Notes: generated from the letters alone by a model not told the origin. DNA of 64,000 nucleotides from Lithospermum erythrorhizon (GCA_019722365.1 JADFUC010000748.1:39314-103313), one strand, 5' to 3'. Positions 23,937-37,165 are shown, counted from the stretch's first letter. Program-made: numbers and translations.

Positions 23937-26363
23937 TGTAACGACCACGCCCAGTGCAGCCATACTGGTGATCGTTATAATCAGAATTACAGAATACTTT
24001 GACTTGACTAGACTGACTTCAGTTTAAAAGCTACTCGTTTCCTTCAAAAATAAGATTTCATATAATATTTCCAAAATAATCTGAGTTTAAAAACTTTCTG
24101 ATCCGTGGTGTCTCTAACCAACTGACTCCATATATATATACCACGTATCCCAAATAAGCAGGTAATGCGGCAAAGCTACAAAAGAGAGTAAGTATTGTAC
24201 TCAAATACAAAATGACTAGCTGCCGACAAGGCTAAAGTTTGAAATCTGACCAGTCAAGCAGTTGACAACACGTGAAATCGGTGTGGATCCTGCGCCCAAA
24301 TCTTTCGCTAGCCACTCGGAACAAAACTCTCAGCTTGACCTTTTGGCTCAGCGCGGCGACTGGCACAAATGAAATGCCGCCCAATCACGAAAAGGGGTGT
24401 AAGCGGCGCTTAGTGAAACTGCGCGGGGTGAAGCTTTGCAATGCAGACGAGTGTCCAATAATATAATAGTCAAATATGAATAAAATACATATATCCGGGA
24501 CGCTACCTAAAAGGTCATACAATATGATTCCACGGGAAGTCTTAAAATATACATGAAGACTATAATAGAAGGTTTAATGACTTTTACAATTCGAAAGAAA
24601 TCAAGAGACTCGTGACGACTAAAACTACAGTCGTGAACCTCTTATCTCTATCCCGGCGTGCCTGACCTGTCGCGTATGCTCAATCCGTCTACAGGAATGG
24701 ACTAATCCAATAATCACCCTTATGCAGCGATATAAGACCAAAACAGCAACATACACAAAGTATAAGGCACGCGCTTATACACAAAAGTATAAGGCGCGTC
24801 GCTCATCACAACAATGCAAGGCCGCATTTCTTATCTGGCTAAGTATAAAGGCACAGATCTTATACACTAAGTATAAGGCACACCGCCCTTATACACTAAG
24901 TATAAAGACACGTATCGTTGCGTATCACCGCAGGGAAGGAGAGTTACACAACCCTAATCATCTGACATAGGTCGAATCACGATACTCGAGTGCTCAGTCA
25001 TAGATAACTTTCAACATCGCCTCTGATAACCAGTACTCTACTCCCAATGATATCCAAGCACCGCGGCTAAACATCTCACAATCGTAAGTCAAACACAATC
25101 GCCCGATAAGGCCACGAAATGTAAGTGTAAACGAGGCCACAAAATCGAAATATAAGTTGGGAGTTGACTATTCACACCTCAATCAATCTTAGCGCCACGA
25201 GAATATAATCGCATAATCATATAACAATTACATGTATGTCATTCTCACGTAATCATAACAAATAACATGTTCCGCGATTTATAATGAATCGTAAATGCCT
25301 TGAGATAATTACTCGCTTTCTATTGCTTCTACAAAACCTCATGAACACAATGTGATGGCGCCTTTTCCACGATCAGCGCTAAACAAACACCCGGAAGAGT
25401 AATAAAGACCTACTACATACCATTCTAGAAGATACGCAGCCAACTCTTAGAGGAACTATCTCTAGCAGTCTAACATGGCCGGATAAACTATCGAATTATA
25501 ATCCCGTGAGATATGACCCAATCTCGATCCACGCTAGAATTCCATCTTGCTCGGCTTTATGCATTCTGAATCCCGAAACATAAGTCATTCTAGTTAATCG
25601 GCGGGTCCACCAATTAACAACTATACTCGAAATATCAATTATAACTTCGACTTAGGATTAACACTTTTCAACTAGCGCAATCAATTTTAAATCGCAATTT
25701 AATATATGATAACTATAATAAGGTCTAACAACCTCACTGCGTTTAAAATCTTAGAAAATGTGGCAAAGAGTCAGCGAAAACCTAAAAAGTCAACCCGGCC
25801 GTAACATCTCAAGCGATCTAAATCACGAATTAATCACTTATATAAATCTGAACCCAGCAACCAACTAAGATTAAATCACTTAAAATTGAATTATGGAAAA
25901 GTCAACTATGTGAAACCCGAAATATCTCGAAAGACTTGGTGGTACCTTAACCTCCAAAGAGAATGATGGGAAACGATATTCTACAAACGATCTTGAGTTT
26001 GAGCGACAATCGAAGAGAGAAATGGAAAAAGAAATTTTTTTAAGGGAGAACTTGTCTGATGAGGAGAAAGAAGATGATGAAGTTTGATTATGATGATGTG
26101 GAAGATAAGCATGGTTAGATATTTAAAAAACTCGAGTCCCGTTCGGTTTCGGTTAATTTCTCTAAACATAAGTATTTAAATGTAATGACTTAGATTTGAA
26201 AGAAAAGAGTCCACCATGTAAAAACTACTAAAATTATAAATGTAATTAAACTAAAAAAATTTCGAAATAATATTATCATAAAATTATTTATCTTATCGAG
26301 GTCCTTGGCCGATAGAAAATTAATTTTAAAAAAAAAAAAAAAAAAAACGTGACGGGTTATTAC
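23937..26363 (-). repeat. LTR C (3' LTR of the 9.5 kb element)
   Basis: TGTAACGACC...GGGTTATTACA, 2427 bp. It contains the GGGGTGTAAG...GGGGTGAAGC block (24395-24430), several CTTATAC..GTATAAG palindromes (24774-24793, 24859-24877, 24888-24907) and, near its end, a homopolymer of about 18 A at 26329-26346. On the minus strand the sequence just before it, TTATTAGGGTAGAT, is in the position of the polypurine tract. Confidence 0.85.
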
Positions 26364-26532
26364 AATCTACCCTAATAAAATTCGACCTCGAAATTTGGCC
26401 AACCAACAACAAAAAAGAACATATATATGACACAAAATCAAATGTCAAACCAAACAAAAAGCAATACAACTTACATACACTTTCGAAGAAACTGCCAGAT
26501 AACGGTTCCTAAATCTAGTCCTCCGTTCCCAA

Positions 26533-27002
26533 TTAAGCCTCGCCACGCGATTCCTCGCTGACCTTCGCTGAGGCATTTCCTTTCACCGAAACCTTCTCTT
26601 TCCGGTCCAAAAATCTCCACGGTCTTTCCTCAAAGCGTGAGGTCCTCCTCAGTACGGAGGTGAAAGCTAAGAATATGCGATTCGTTAGGGATATACTACC
26701 GAAAAATATGGAACACGTTATGAATCCCATCTAAACTGGGAAGCAGCCCGACAGAGTAAGCAGGAGCCAACTCTCGGTCTCAAATGGTCGATATAACGAG
26801 GACTCAACTTCCCTTTCCTCCCAAGGCAGCATCGGCTCCGCTTCCACGGAGATACCGGGGAACACACGGTGGCGACCTCGAAGCGACAAGTCTCTCTGAT
26901 GATACGCGTACTTAACCTGCTTTTATCACGAAACGTCTCGAGATCTTTCTTTGAATCGGCTTTGATCAGTTCTCTTTGAACTCGACCTGACTTCGGAACC
27001 AT
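26533..27002 (-). pseudogene. Integrase C-terminal part and chromodomain-like tail of the gypsy pol
   Basis: Reading the minus strand from 27002: RDKSRL (as in the conserved DKRRR of pol), then after a frame change VSPWKR and GRKGKLSPRYI, the well-known GKLSPR(Y/F)I motif of the gypsy integrase C-terminus, and a decayed LRPRVG. From 26640, SFEERPWRFLDRKEKV corresponds to the EERPVRILDRKEK stretch that precedes the chromodomain in Tekay-type elements. Stops and frameshifts throughout. Confidence 0.8.
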
Positions 27003-27299
27003 GAGCTTTCCTTTCTCTACCTCATTTCAACAAATTGAATACGACATCTCCGCCCATCTGATACCAGATAGTTGCCATCACCGATATTAGCATGGAAAAT
27101 TTGTTGTTGGCGAACATCTTGGGCAACTCGTCGTCAGGAATTCGGAGGATTCGGAACCGCGAGGAGCATATCCTCCAATATCGTCTGCCGGATTGCCCAT
27201 GCTACAGGGATGAAAAGATGTAGTCGACTCCTTTCAGTCACTGGTGCCTCAGGAACCTCGATGTGGTCAGCGTCACGGTTCGAAATAATCATTACGGAA

Positions 27300-27560
27300 C
27301 CCCGTTCAACCTCCTGATCTAGTCCACATATAAATCTTATTTAGTCTCGAGGCCCGTCTGTAGATCGATGGGTAGGAAATGGCCGACCGATAACACATCC
27401 CTGTCCTTTGAATCCGTGGCTGTAAGCCTGTTGACGTCACAGGAAGCCTAAACACGAAGTCCATGGTGATCTTCTCCATGTCCACTCGGGGAATAGGAAG
27501 AGTCTGATAAACCGGGATGTCTATACTCGGCCTTCGCTTTCTTGACATACGAAGCACTTT
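27300..27560 (-). pseudogene. Integrase core relic
   Basis: The minus-strand reading includes LPIPRVDMEKITMDFVFRLP, matching the LPIPEWKWE-ITMDFV-GLP motif that opens the gypsy integrase core (first catalytic Asp in MDF). The rest of the core (27300 down to 27000) is too decayed to place the second Asp and Glu. Confidence 0.8.
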
Positions 27561-27939
27561 GCCTGAAACTCTGCGACTCTCTCTTCGTTTCTGTACGATG
27601 TCACATTGACACCAGTCGCGTCTGTCTTTGTGCTACGGTTATGCGCTATAGGAGTATTATGGGCCTTATCTAAAGTCTCCACTTCTAGAACTCATCTGAA
27701 TCCGGTACCTGATACGCCATTCATCCTCGAAACTCGCTCTGCGTCAAATGTGAAATCGTCATTCGGCTCGCCGCGTCCCTACGTGCTTTGCGATGCCGTC
27801 ATAACTGCTGATTCTAAGATCCGATCCTGGCTTGGTCGAACTCGTATAGGCGAAAATCTCTCCGTCATCTGAAGCGTGAAATCGACTCCCATTTGTTTCA
27901 TCTGGGTCCTTTGATTTCCCGCTTTACTACTTCGTATCG

Positions 27940-28210
27940 ACTACTACATTTTCTTCCACTGGGTGATACTGATAGTCAAGTCATAATCCTTTACGATGAA
28001 CTCCATCCACCATACGCCTCAAATTCAATCTCTCTGCGTTGGTAGATACTTTAGGCGCTCTTTATGATCGGTGAAAATCGGCATTTAACAAAATGAATAG
28101 TGTCTCCCTGATTTAGCCTTAGTGCTCCTTGTGCTTCAGATCGTGGGTCGGATGGTTCGTGATTTCTCATTTATCGGAAGCATAGGCAATCGCCTTCCCG
28201 TTACGCGTCG
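27940..28210 (-). pseudogene. RNase H relic of the gypsy pol
   Basis: On the minus strand GKAIAYASR opens the block (family: GKVIAYASRQL), followed by NHEPSDP (family KxHExNYPTHDLEL) and FVKCRFSPIIKS (family YGxKCxIFTDHKSLKY), then EFIVKDYDLTI (family ELxKDYDxxI), with at least three frame changes and several stops. Position between RT and integrase is as expected. Confidence 0.75.
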
Positions 28211-28429
28211 AGCACGCTGATCACGATGCGAGCGTACGCTCATAAATCACGTAGCCTCGGAGCGAGGCCGGGTATCGCTGTGGGCCGTCAGCTTCCCGCT
28301 GGCTACCACAGAAACAATCCTCATGATCATCATCCCAAATAAGCGGAGCCACTTTAAGCTGAGTCGACTGTCAATGGCGTCATGATCAGGAAAGTCCTTG
28401 ATGAATCTAGATCATAATAACTTGGTAAC

Positions 28430-29450
28430 TTGAGAGCTACAGCTTTCGGTCGCGGCTGCGGTAGGGCGGCTCCCAGTGTTCCTGACCTCTACTTTTTATG
28501 TGGATTAACACAAATGCCCTCGCCCGGGGATCCACGTGACCAGGGGTGTACTTTTCGCCAACTTGGAGAACTCACATTTGGAAAACTTGGCACTCTATTT
28601 GGTCTTTGTCTCGAGTCACTGTGCTTGTCTATGAATGTCGTGTTCTGCTCCCATGGAATATATATATGGAATATCGTGATGAATACCTTAAAATCATCCA
28701 AATACTCCCAAATACCGGTTAAATCATCCATAAAATTTGCCGGTGCATTCGTCGATCAAATGGCATCACTATAAATAAATGCCCATGTGAAGATCAGCCG
28801 ATTTGAATATCCTACTTTGATCCTCATTGATGATAACGGACCGTAAATCAATCTTGAGAACACCTTGGCATCCGCGGTGATCAAACAAATCGTCAATTAC
28901 GGGCAATGGGTATCGGTTCTTAATGAGTCACTTTTATTCAGTACTATATGTCTGCTGACCGTGAACCATCCTTTGTTTTCCACAAGCATGGCAGTGCTTG
29001 GAGATACACTCGGTTTGATGAATCCACTTGTCCCGACAACTCACATGGCCCGAGTCCCTTGATTCACACGGCTCGGTGGAGCCATCACATGCGGTGGAAG
29101 ATAAATTGGTGCCATACCAGGAATAACACGAATAGAAAATTCGATCTCTCCCTACTCGGTGGCAACCAGAGTAAGTCCTGGGAAAAACATCATGAACTTC
29201 TAACAACCCATCTTCGGTCTGTTCTCTTTCTCTTCTCAAATCAACCACATATCCAAGAACCCAGTAGCGCCCTTTACGGAATCAACCTCACGCTTTCAGT
29301 CGCGTCTGAAACTTCGAGCCGAGAACTTTCATGCTCCCCTTGAATCGGATATACGGTCTCTCACGACCCACAAAGTAATCTCCTTCGATGGCAATCAATA
29401 ACGACTTGATGTTTCCCCCAGGCAATACGTACCAAAGGAATGGAGTCAAA
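28430..29450 (-). pseudogene. Protease-RT linker and reverse transcriptase relic of the gypsy pol
   Basis: In minus-strand order: RFKGSMKVLGSKF and LGYVVDLRRER (end of protease and linker, 29370-29230); HDVFPRTYSG (family DVFPEDLPG) and IFYSCYSWYGTNL in the place of IEFSIDLVPGTAPIS; then RYPLPVIDDLFD and GVLKIDLRS (family YPLPRIDDLFDQL, SKIDLRSGYHQ); KFYG in place of ATFM, then remains of the block around the FIDDIL catalytic site near 28690; finally AKFSKCEF. The YxDD-equivalent catalytic aspartates are not intact. Not functional. Confidence 0.82.
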
Positions 29451-30990
29451 ATCGAAGCGAATGGAAGTAAATCGACAGACAACCAGTGATCCTGAAACGA
29501 TCAAAGGGCCAGTCTACATACCCGATCTAACATGGCCAGGCTCTGGTGTGTCGTAATCTCGAGTGGGCAGGCCGAGGCACCGCAACATACAGATAAAGGC
29601 GATAAAACTCAGAAATAAAAGAATCGTAGCCCAGTCAAACAGCATACAGCCTCTTATCATGCAAATAATGTACTGTCGCCTTTCACGGGGGTATGCGTAC
29701 CTCGATGAGTATGGCGTGAATCGCTCGACGACTCCATTTCAGTAGCACCCTTGTATTTCCTCCCAGGTCCTCAGTTCCATATCCCGGCCTCCTTTGACGG
29801 AATCGACCACTTGCTGACTCCACGTCTTGCTTCCCCGGCAATTTGAGGCCCAGTGCTAAGTAGTAGTACACCACCTGCAGGAAGGCTAGGGGCTTGACTC
29901 CACTTGCAAATGTCTGTTCTTGTGTCGGTAACATAGACCCGGCCTCTCCCAAAACGTCATAACATCCGGCCGCGATAACGGCGAATACCTCTGCGGACCC
30001 CCGGGCGACAACTCTGGACCCCGCCGGATCACCGCGGGCGCCCGTCTGAAGAGGGCGGTGGCGTGACTGGCCAGGCTGAGATCACGAAGTGACCTGTCCG
30101 GGCAGCTACCAATTAAAATCCTCACATGAACTCTAAATGAAGGTCTACGGAATGAAAGTCACCAGTCGACTCCTCACAGAATCCATTTCATACGGCTCAC
30201 ATGACTCCGTTTTCATCTTGTTTGCATTCACCATGACATGGAAACTAGTAAAATCCATCGGTGAGATGCGGTGGCGATATTTCAACGTCGGCCGTCTAGT
30301 GATCTCTTCCTTTCTACCGGATAAAAGCGTGAGGGGTAAGTCCGGCCTGAGATCAGTGAGCCCCAATGCCATCTGATTAGTACGACCTCGAACCACGAGG
30401 TCAGCCAATCAGCTCTCTCTCCAAAGAAAGCCGCCATGTGGGTCTACAACAATAATTCTCGGGAAGAGCTCAATCGCTCCCGAGGACAGCCCAAACCTCC
30501 ACTCCTTTGATCGAGCCTTCAGATTCTCGCTTGGTGCAGGCGCTTCGTGAAGTCTAAGTAGCAAACTTCCTACCATCTCGCCCAATCCCATTGACTCAAA
30601 GATAGACCGTAGCTCGGATGAACTGTGCTTTGCTACGCGACTACAAACTTGGTTTCTTGGCTCGATCAAACAGCTTTGCTACAGGTCGACCCCGCATTCT
30701 TTCACGCCCGCAGGCTCACGCTTTCTCCTACGAGGTCTACCGACCTCACCGACATGCTCGAGGCTGCGCGTCGGACCTGGTGGTCAGCGTACTCGTGGTA
30801 ATTTATACCCGCGAAATTCCGGCCTCGCCGGGCTTTACCAGAGGCCTTTCTCGTTACACACCGCGCGTACTGCAGGTGGCATCTCAGCAGTCGTAACAAA
30901 GAAAAGACTTCGTATTTATACGGAAAGACACACGTAACGACTCGAGGAAAAAGCAAATTAAACACGCGCGCTAAATAACCCAATGTCCCC
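29450..30990 (-). pseudogene. Presumed gag and protease region of the gypsy element
   Basis: By position this is where gag and the start of protease should lie. Composition is GC-richer and the minus strand has several open stretches (30702-30983, 30409-30669, 30145-30408, 29683-29952), but I cannot match them confidently to the gag core, a zinc knuckle or the D-S/T-G protease site. Treat the assignment as positional. Confidence 0.45.
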
Positions 30991-30995
30991 GAAAC

Positions 30996-31014
30996 CTAAG
31001 CTCGATACCAAAAT
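30996..31014 (-). promoter_or_regulatory. Primer-binding site of the gypsy element
   Basis: Minus strand reads TTTTGGTATCGAGCTTAGG directly after the inner end of LTR D. TGGTATC-GAGC matches the initiator-Met tRNA primer site TGGTATCAGAGC except for one missing base. It fixes the element's direction. Confidence 0.75.
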
Positions 31015-33453
31015 TGTAATATTCCCGCCCAATTCGTAGCGAGGTGAAGTCATTATAATCCGGAATTTCTGAAATCGCTGACGATGGGCAGCGACTTCGG
31101 TTTAAAACTACTCGTTTCCTTCAAAAATAAAGATTTAAATATAATATTTCCAAAATAATCACAATTTAAAAACTTTCTGATCCATCGGGGTGATACACAA
31201 CCTTGGCTCCCATTATATATATCTGACATATCCCAAATAAGCGATTGATCGTCTTAGGAAGAGAATTTACAAAGAGAGAAAATCTTTATTTTCGAATACA
31301 AAATAGAAAGCGCAGCCAATTTAAAGTTTCAAAGGAAAATACAACAATCAAAACGGTTATTGACACGTCAAAATCATTTGTGAGGATCATACTTCGATCT
31401 TTAAAACAACGCTTTCGAACAAAACTCTCAAATCGCCTCTTGGAGCATTATGGCGCTGTCGACTGGCCTGATGAAATGCCTCCCAATGCGAAAGGGGTGT
31501 AAGCGAGGGAAACTTAATTAAGCCCAACACCGGGTGAACACATGCAGGCAGTCGATCGATAATATAATAGTCGAATGAATGAAATACATATATCCGGGAC
31601 TACCTAAAAAGTCATACAACATGATTCCTGAGGAAGTCTGAGACATAATACATGAAGATATAATAGAAGTTGTGAGCACACAATTCAGAAGATCGAGAGA
31701 GACTCAGCAACTGACAGCTAAAAGCTGGCTAGTCGTATTGAGCTTCACATCTGCCATTATCCCACATGGAGTATACCAACCTCTAATGCTTGGCGTATGC
31801 CAGTCAGATACACTGCGGGGAATGAATTTATTAATGTCACCCTTGACATCTTAGCGTTATAAGGCGAAACGCGCTTATACCTGAAAGTATAAGGCCGCGC
31901 TTATACGCCATTAAAGGCCGCGTCGGCATTTCATCACCACCAGCTGAGTCTGAGCACACCCCATTCTTATACACTAAGTATAAGGCGCACAGCTTATACA
32001 CTAAGTATAAGGCACGTATCGTCGCGTATCGCCGCGAGGAAGGAGAGTCATTTCAACCCAATCACATCGACATAGGTCAAATCACGATGCTCGAGTAAAT
32101 ACCGAGTCATGACCTTTCTAACCGTCGCTTTCTCGATAACCGACTCTTTCTCTCCCGATATTATCGAGCACTTGCTTGACTAAAGCATCTACTGATAAAT
32201 GGTCAAGCATGTCATGACAAGGCCCACGGAAAATAAGAAATATAAGTTGGGAGTTAATTATTAACACACCTCGATCAATCTTGGCGCCACAGAATATAAT
32301 CCGCATAATCATATAGCAATTCGTATGTCGTCTCACGTAATCATAACGATAACATGTTCACACAATTTATAATGAATCACGTAAAATGCCTTGATGAGAT
32401 AAATGCTACTTTCTATTACGCGAAACCTCCGGCGAACCTGATCACGGTAAGCGCCCACTTTCGCGTCAGCGCCTAAATAGAAACACCCGGAGAAGTATAA
32501 TAGAACTGCCTCTTATGCAGCGTTCTAGAAGATACGGAAAACCCGACTCTTAGAGGAACTATCTACTAAGCGGTCTAGCATGGCGGATAAAGCGTAATTA
32601 TAATCCCGTGGACAATGACAGTCGATCCCCGCTAAGATTCCATCTTGTAAAGCTTTATCGTGCAGATCGACATAAGTCATTAGTTAATCGGTAGTCCGTA
32701 ATTAACGACTATCTTTCGAAATATCAATTATAAGCTGACACAGGTGCGCTTTTTGACCTAGCGCACTTTAATCGATTTTAAATCGCGATTTAATATTCTG
32801 TGATAACTATAATAAAAGGTCACAACATAACCTCACACATTTAAAGTCTTAGAAAAATATCAACCCAAAAGTCAGCAGAAAACCTAAAAGTCAACCCGGC
32901 CATAACATCCTCAAGCGATCTCCCAAATGTGAATTGTGCTTATATAAATCACAGAACCCGTAACTTGACTAAGATTCATCATAAAATTGAATTATGGAAA
33001 AGTCAAGCTATCTTCGAAACCAATATCTGAAAGACTTGAAATTTCGTACGCCTTCAAGAGAATGATGGGGAGAAACGATATTCTCTGACGATCTTGAGTT
33101 TGAAGCGTGTCGAAGAGAGAAATGGAAAAAGAAATTTTTTAGGGGAGGCTTAATCTCGGACAAAAAAGAGGAAAAAGATATTAAGTGTTTGATTATGATG
33201 ATGTGGAAGATAAGCATGGTTAGATATTTAAAAAGCTTCGAGTCGGATTCGGTTTGGTTAATTCTCCCTTTATCATTATTTAAATCTCAACGAACCCGAT
33301 TTCAAAAGATAAAATTTTCCATGGCAAAACTACTAAATTTATAAATGTAATTAAATTTAAAAAATTTCTGATAATATTATCGTCGAAATTATTTATACAT
33401 CAGTCCACATTTCTTGAGCCGAAAATAATTTTTTTAAAAGCGTGGCGGGTTAT

Positions 33454-33457
<4 letters not shown>
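31015..33457 (-). repeat. LTR D (5' LTR of the 9.5 kb element)
   Basis: 2443 bp, TGTAATATTCCC...GGCGGGTTATTACA. It has the same block order as C: AAACTACTCGTTTCC (31111), GGGGTGTAAG (31494), ATAATATAATAGTCGAAT (31560), palindromes CTTATACACTAAGTATAAG at 31966-31984 and 31993-32011, ATGATGGGGAGAAACGATAT (33062). Confidence 0.85.

Positions 33458-33494
<37 letters not shown>
33458..33494. repeat. (AT)n microsatellite
   Basis: About 18 AT units directly after LTR D. A shorter TATAT run precedes LTR C, which suggests that the element inserted into an existing AT microsatellite. Confidence 0.9.
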
Positions 33495-34870
33495 ATAAAT
33501 GTTACTAACAAATTACAAATACCATTTTCTAAATTAATCGGATTGAAGATATATAAATGTCATTTGTTGGAATCGAAATATCTATGAGGTAATACACGAT
33601 GATTACAATATCGGGTGACTGTATATATCATAACTCTTTCAAATATTCAATTGAAATATATTATATATAATAAACAACTAAAAATATAATAATGAAATAT
33701 CCAAAATATTTAATATGAAAACGTGAAAGATTCGGAGAGAAACATTTAATAATTCTCAATATATTCAATTTTATAAAATAGGATTGACGATCTCATGACA
33801 TAAAATAACTATTCGAGATGAATATGTGGTGGAGATATTCACTTGAATGTCGTCAAAGTTTAAACATTTAATAATTGTCCAGTATATTTAATTTATAAAA
33901 AAATTAATATAATTACATGGCGAAAATATGAATGAATTTGGTGGATTCCCGCTGACGCCAAATCGTCACAATTTTCATGTTTATTAAACATAAAAATTAA
34001 TGTATTTTATGAATTAAATTGTTTTGTATAGTATGAATGAAAATGGTACTTTTAAGCATATATATATATAACTCTTTGAAATATTCAATGTCGATACATA
34101 ATAAACTTTAATGTAAATGTTTATATATATATATAGTAATTAATACACTTTAATGTGAATATGAATCAATAATAACAACATCAATGAATATTTTTTACCT
34201 TGAACGTTAAGTGAAGATCAATGTAATCACTCATGAAACATTTATCAATCAAAATTTTTTTTTATAACGTATGAATGAATGAAACATTTATCAATCGAAA
34301 ATATTATATAATAAACAACGTCCAATATAATAATGCAATTAGTTTGATGAGTGTGTGGCGGATATGTTTGACGAGTGTGGCGGAATGCTTATGTGTATAT
34401 ATTATATTTATAATGTTTAACTTTCTTTTAAATAGGGTTTCAATATTCATTATAAATATATAATAACATATAAATAATTATATATTATTATATTCAAAAC
34501 ATTTAATATCAGATAATTATATATACTATTATTATTATATAATAAATAACTACCAATATCATAATGACATATCCAAAATATATAATATTCTATAAACGCC
34601 AAAAGTATGTCCCACGTTTGATCATGCTATATGTGTGACGAGTTTGTGGTTGATATTTTATTCTTAGCCAAAAAAATACGTCACAACTTTATTTGATCGA
34701 GGCAGACACAGAGCGAGCGTGTTCTCTGCGCCTGCTGAATGAAATAAGCAAATGACATAAACAAGCGGACATACTGCGCTGCATTCATAATTCAACATCA
34801 TTCTGATGTTTTCTAAGGAAAATATATAATCAAACATGTTTTTAGAATATTTTAAATTCATAATTCAAAA
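33495..34870. other. AT-rich region with degenerate short repeats
   Basis: No gene recognised. Repeated words include ATTTAATAATT...ATATTCAATTT (33745, 33863), GAAACATTTATCAATC (34234, 34281) and ATATTATATAATAAACAAC (about 33660 and 34302). It may be the flank or an end of the adjoining CACTA relic, but no CACTA terminus is seen. Confidence 0.5.
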
Positions 34871-34879
34871 TACGCAAAT

Positions 34880-37165
34880 AGAAATTAACAATCATCCTCC
34901 GCATTATCATTGTCGTCGTCATTGCTTTTTGGCATCACTAACGTTACGCTTTCAAATCTTCTTTGCTCGACTCCATGCTTGACATCGTATAAATCCGGCC
35001 TGACAAAGAATATTACATCGTTATCCCAGCCGATGTTGGTTGAATGGGTATTGGCACAGGTTGTTCGTCCTCACGAGAAAGAAGTAATCCTTTGTTGTCG
35101 TAAATGCGTCTTGAATATTAGTCGATCAATTCGGGTTTTAAATGTCTTTATATTTACCATTCAAGATGTTTTTTGTCATATGACACAAAGTCTAGGTAGA
35201 ACACTTGTTGCGATTGTGAGGCCAGGATAAAAGGATCGTCTTGTGGACCTTTTTCTACTTTGAATTCCCATGTTTTTGTCCTTTAGATTATACGCATCCG
35301 CTCTTGGTGTCGAACCAATGACACTTAAATAATACAAGCATTTTAGATTCGAACGTTTGTATCACCGACTCCCAATTTCTCGAAGATTTCCTGTAATTGA
35401 CATGGTGCTCTCTAAAAAACTAAGGCCACTTGATAAACGCCCTTGTGTTCGCGTTCATTGCTCTGCGCGCGTTCGGGTGTCAAAGTAGTACCATTTGTAT
35501 AGTACCACTTGTATATATTGATTTCCCTTCTTGGACCAAGAGACAAGGTTATGAGACGTTGGTCAATGTTGTACTTATTTTGTGCGACCTATAAAATAGA
35601 CCAATTAGTTTATTTTGGAAGTTGGAATCATTATTAATAACTCATTAATAATAATAACTTACATAATTCTTGAAGTGCTCTATGAAAGTATTATTAACCA
35701 TTTGATCTCTTTGAGTAGAAGTCAGATCAGGATACATATCCTCAATCATATCATGGTACTCCCTGCACAAAATTGTTGAGTACATATTTAATAATAATAG
35801 TAAATATTGATTTCTGAAAGCTTATTTAATATTAATAATGTACACCTTACTTAGGAAAGGTGTCGGCAGGCGTGTGCACAAAATATACATTTGTGTTGTT
35901 TCCCACTCTTTATCATTTATCCAATATATGTGTCACTTCGGACGTGTTGCACAAACTATTCATTTGTGTTGTTTCCCACTCTTTATCATTTATCCAATAT
36001 CTCCCTTTTAACATGGTCGTGCTTGAACGTTGTTAATCAATTCGTCGGTTATTACATCGTCTTTACCTCCGTCATAAATTATCAATGAGGTTGTCTTGAA
36101 TTTGTAGTTTACACTGTTTTGTTGAATTAAATTGAAACAAAAGATGAAACTTCTTTGATCATCACCTTTCATGCTCGATTCTTCAACTGTGTACTTTTGG
36201 CGGAACCATATGCTTTATTCTCCCCGAAGAGGCATTTCTGACATGTAAGTTCATTTCAAATAAGGTTAAAATAAAATAATTAAGTTAACAACATGCGTGT
36301 ACTTACTACTCAAACGGATACATCCACGGTGTTGTCTGAGGCCATCATTGAGCTCGTATGACAAGTGAACAGGTAAATGTTCCATCACATCGAACATTGA
36401 GGGTGGATAAATCTTCTCCCCAACATACGCAAGTCTCACACATGTGCGTCTGGTGTGCGGGCGTGATCAACTATAGGGTGGAAGACGAGATGTTTACAGT
36501 GACATAACTCGTAGAGTCTCCCCGAATAGGTTTTCGGTGAAGAGGAGTCTTAGAAAACAAGCGTAATCAATTTCTGAACAATTATGTGCATGTCATGACT
36601 CTTAAGCCCTATCAACAGCCTTTGCTTGAATACCTTGCAAGTTGGGAAAAAACCAAATCCATCAGGCGTCTTTAATTTGCTTAACCAAGTACGAACATCT
36701 TGTTGTTGTTTTTGTGTGAGGGTGTAACTTGCTTTCGGTTTGGCAGACTTCCCATTCTTTGTGGTCATGAACAAAGAAGTTCTATACGTATGAGCCTCAA
36801 GATCCTTCCTCGATGATTCAGTGTCCTTCATCTTTCCCTTTACATCCATCATTGTGAAGAAGTAATTCTCACCATTATTTTTCATTATGCATGAAGTCGA
36901 TGTTGTGCTGATTTTTGCTTTGGCGGTATGGAAGTTCCCAAAATGTTTCTCGGTCAATTGTTACTAGTTTGACCATAGCGTGTGTCTTGTTCAACACCTT
37001 AGAACTTAGAACACGTACGGATGCCAAGGGACACCATATCAAATAACTCCTCTCGGTTCGCTTTCTCACAACACATCTTTGGAGGAAAGTTACACACTTT
37101 CTTGAATAATCTAGGTTTATTTTATATTTATGGTTATCATGCAAGGAATGGGCGATGATAGTCAA
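34880..37165 (-). pseudogene. CACTA (En/Spm) TNP2-type transposase relic
   Basis: Minus-strand reading in order: LASVRVLSSKVLNK (37030), HTAKAKISTTS and KPKASYTLTQKQ, then WLSKLKTPDGF and GLKSHDMHIIVQKL (36550-36700), the hallmark GLKSHDCH motif of TNP2 transposases. Next VGEKIYPPSMFDVMEHLPVH (36430-36370) and, after a frameshift, PWMYPFE (36305-36330), the DUF4218 block. Further on, a block near 35700-36200 and MLVLFKCHWFDTKS (35340-35290), the DUF4216 motif. Known order is transposase, DUF4218, DUF4216, as seen. Stops and frameshifts make it non-functional. Terminal CACTA repeats were not found; LTR E lies directly upstream and may have interrupted the element. Confidence 0.85.

Larger units (their letters stand above)
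23937..33457 (-). mobile_element. Complete but decayed Ty3/gypsy element (Tekay/Del-like chromovirus)
   Basis: Two LTRs of 2427 bp (C) and 2443 bp (D) enclose 4651 bp. Ends are TGTAA...TTACA in plus orientation. The primer-binding site next to LTR D and the pol order show that the element reads on the minus strand: 5' LTR = D, then PBS, gag region, protease/RT, RNase H, integrase, chromodomain-like tail, polypurine-type tract, 3' LTR = C. Flanks are TATAT on both sides, compatible with a 5-bp target duplication in an AT-microsatellite but uninformative because of the repeat. All coding parts carry stops and frameshifts. The long LTRs and the C-terminal tail after integrase suit the Tekay/Del lineage. 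The two LTRs differ by many small indels. Confidence 0.85.
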
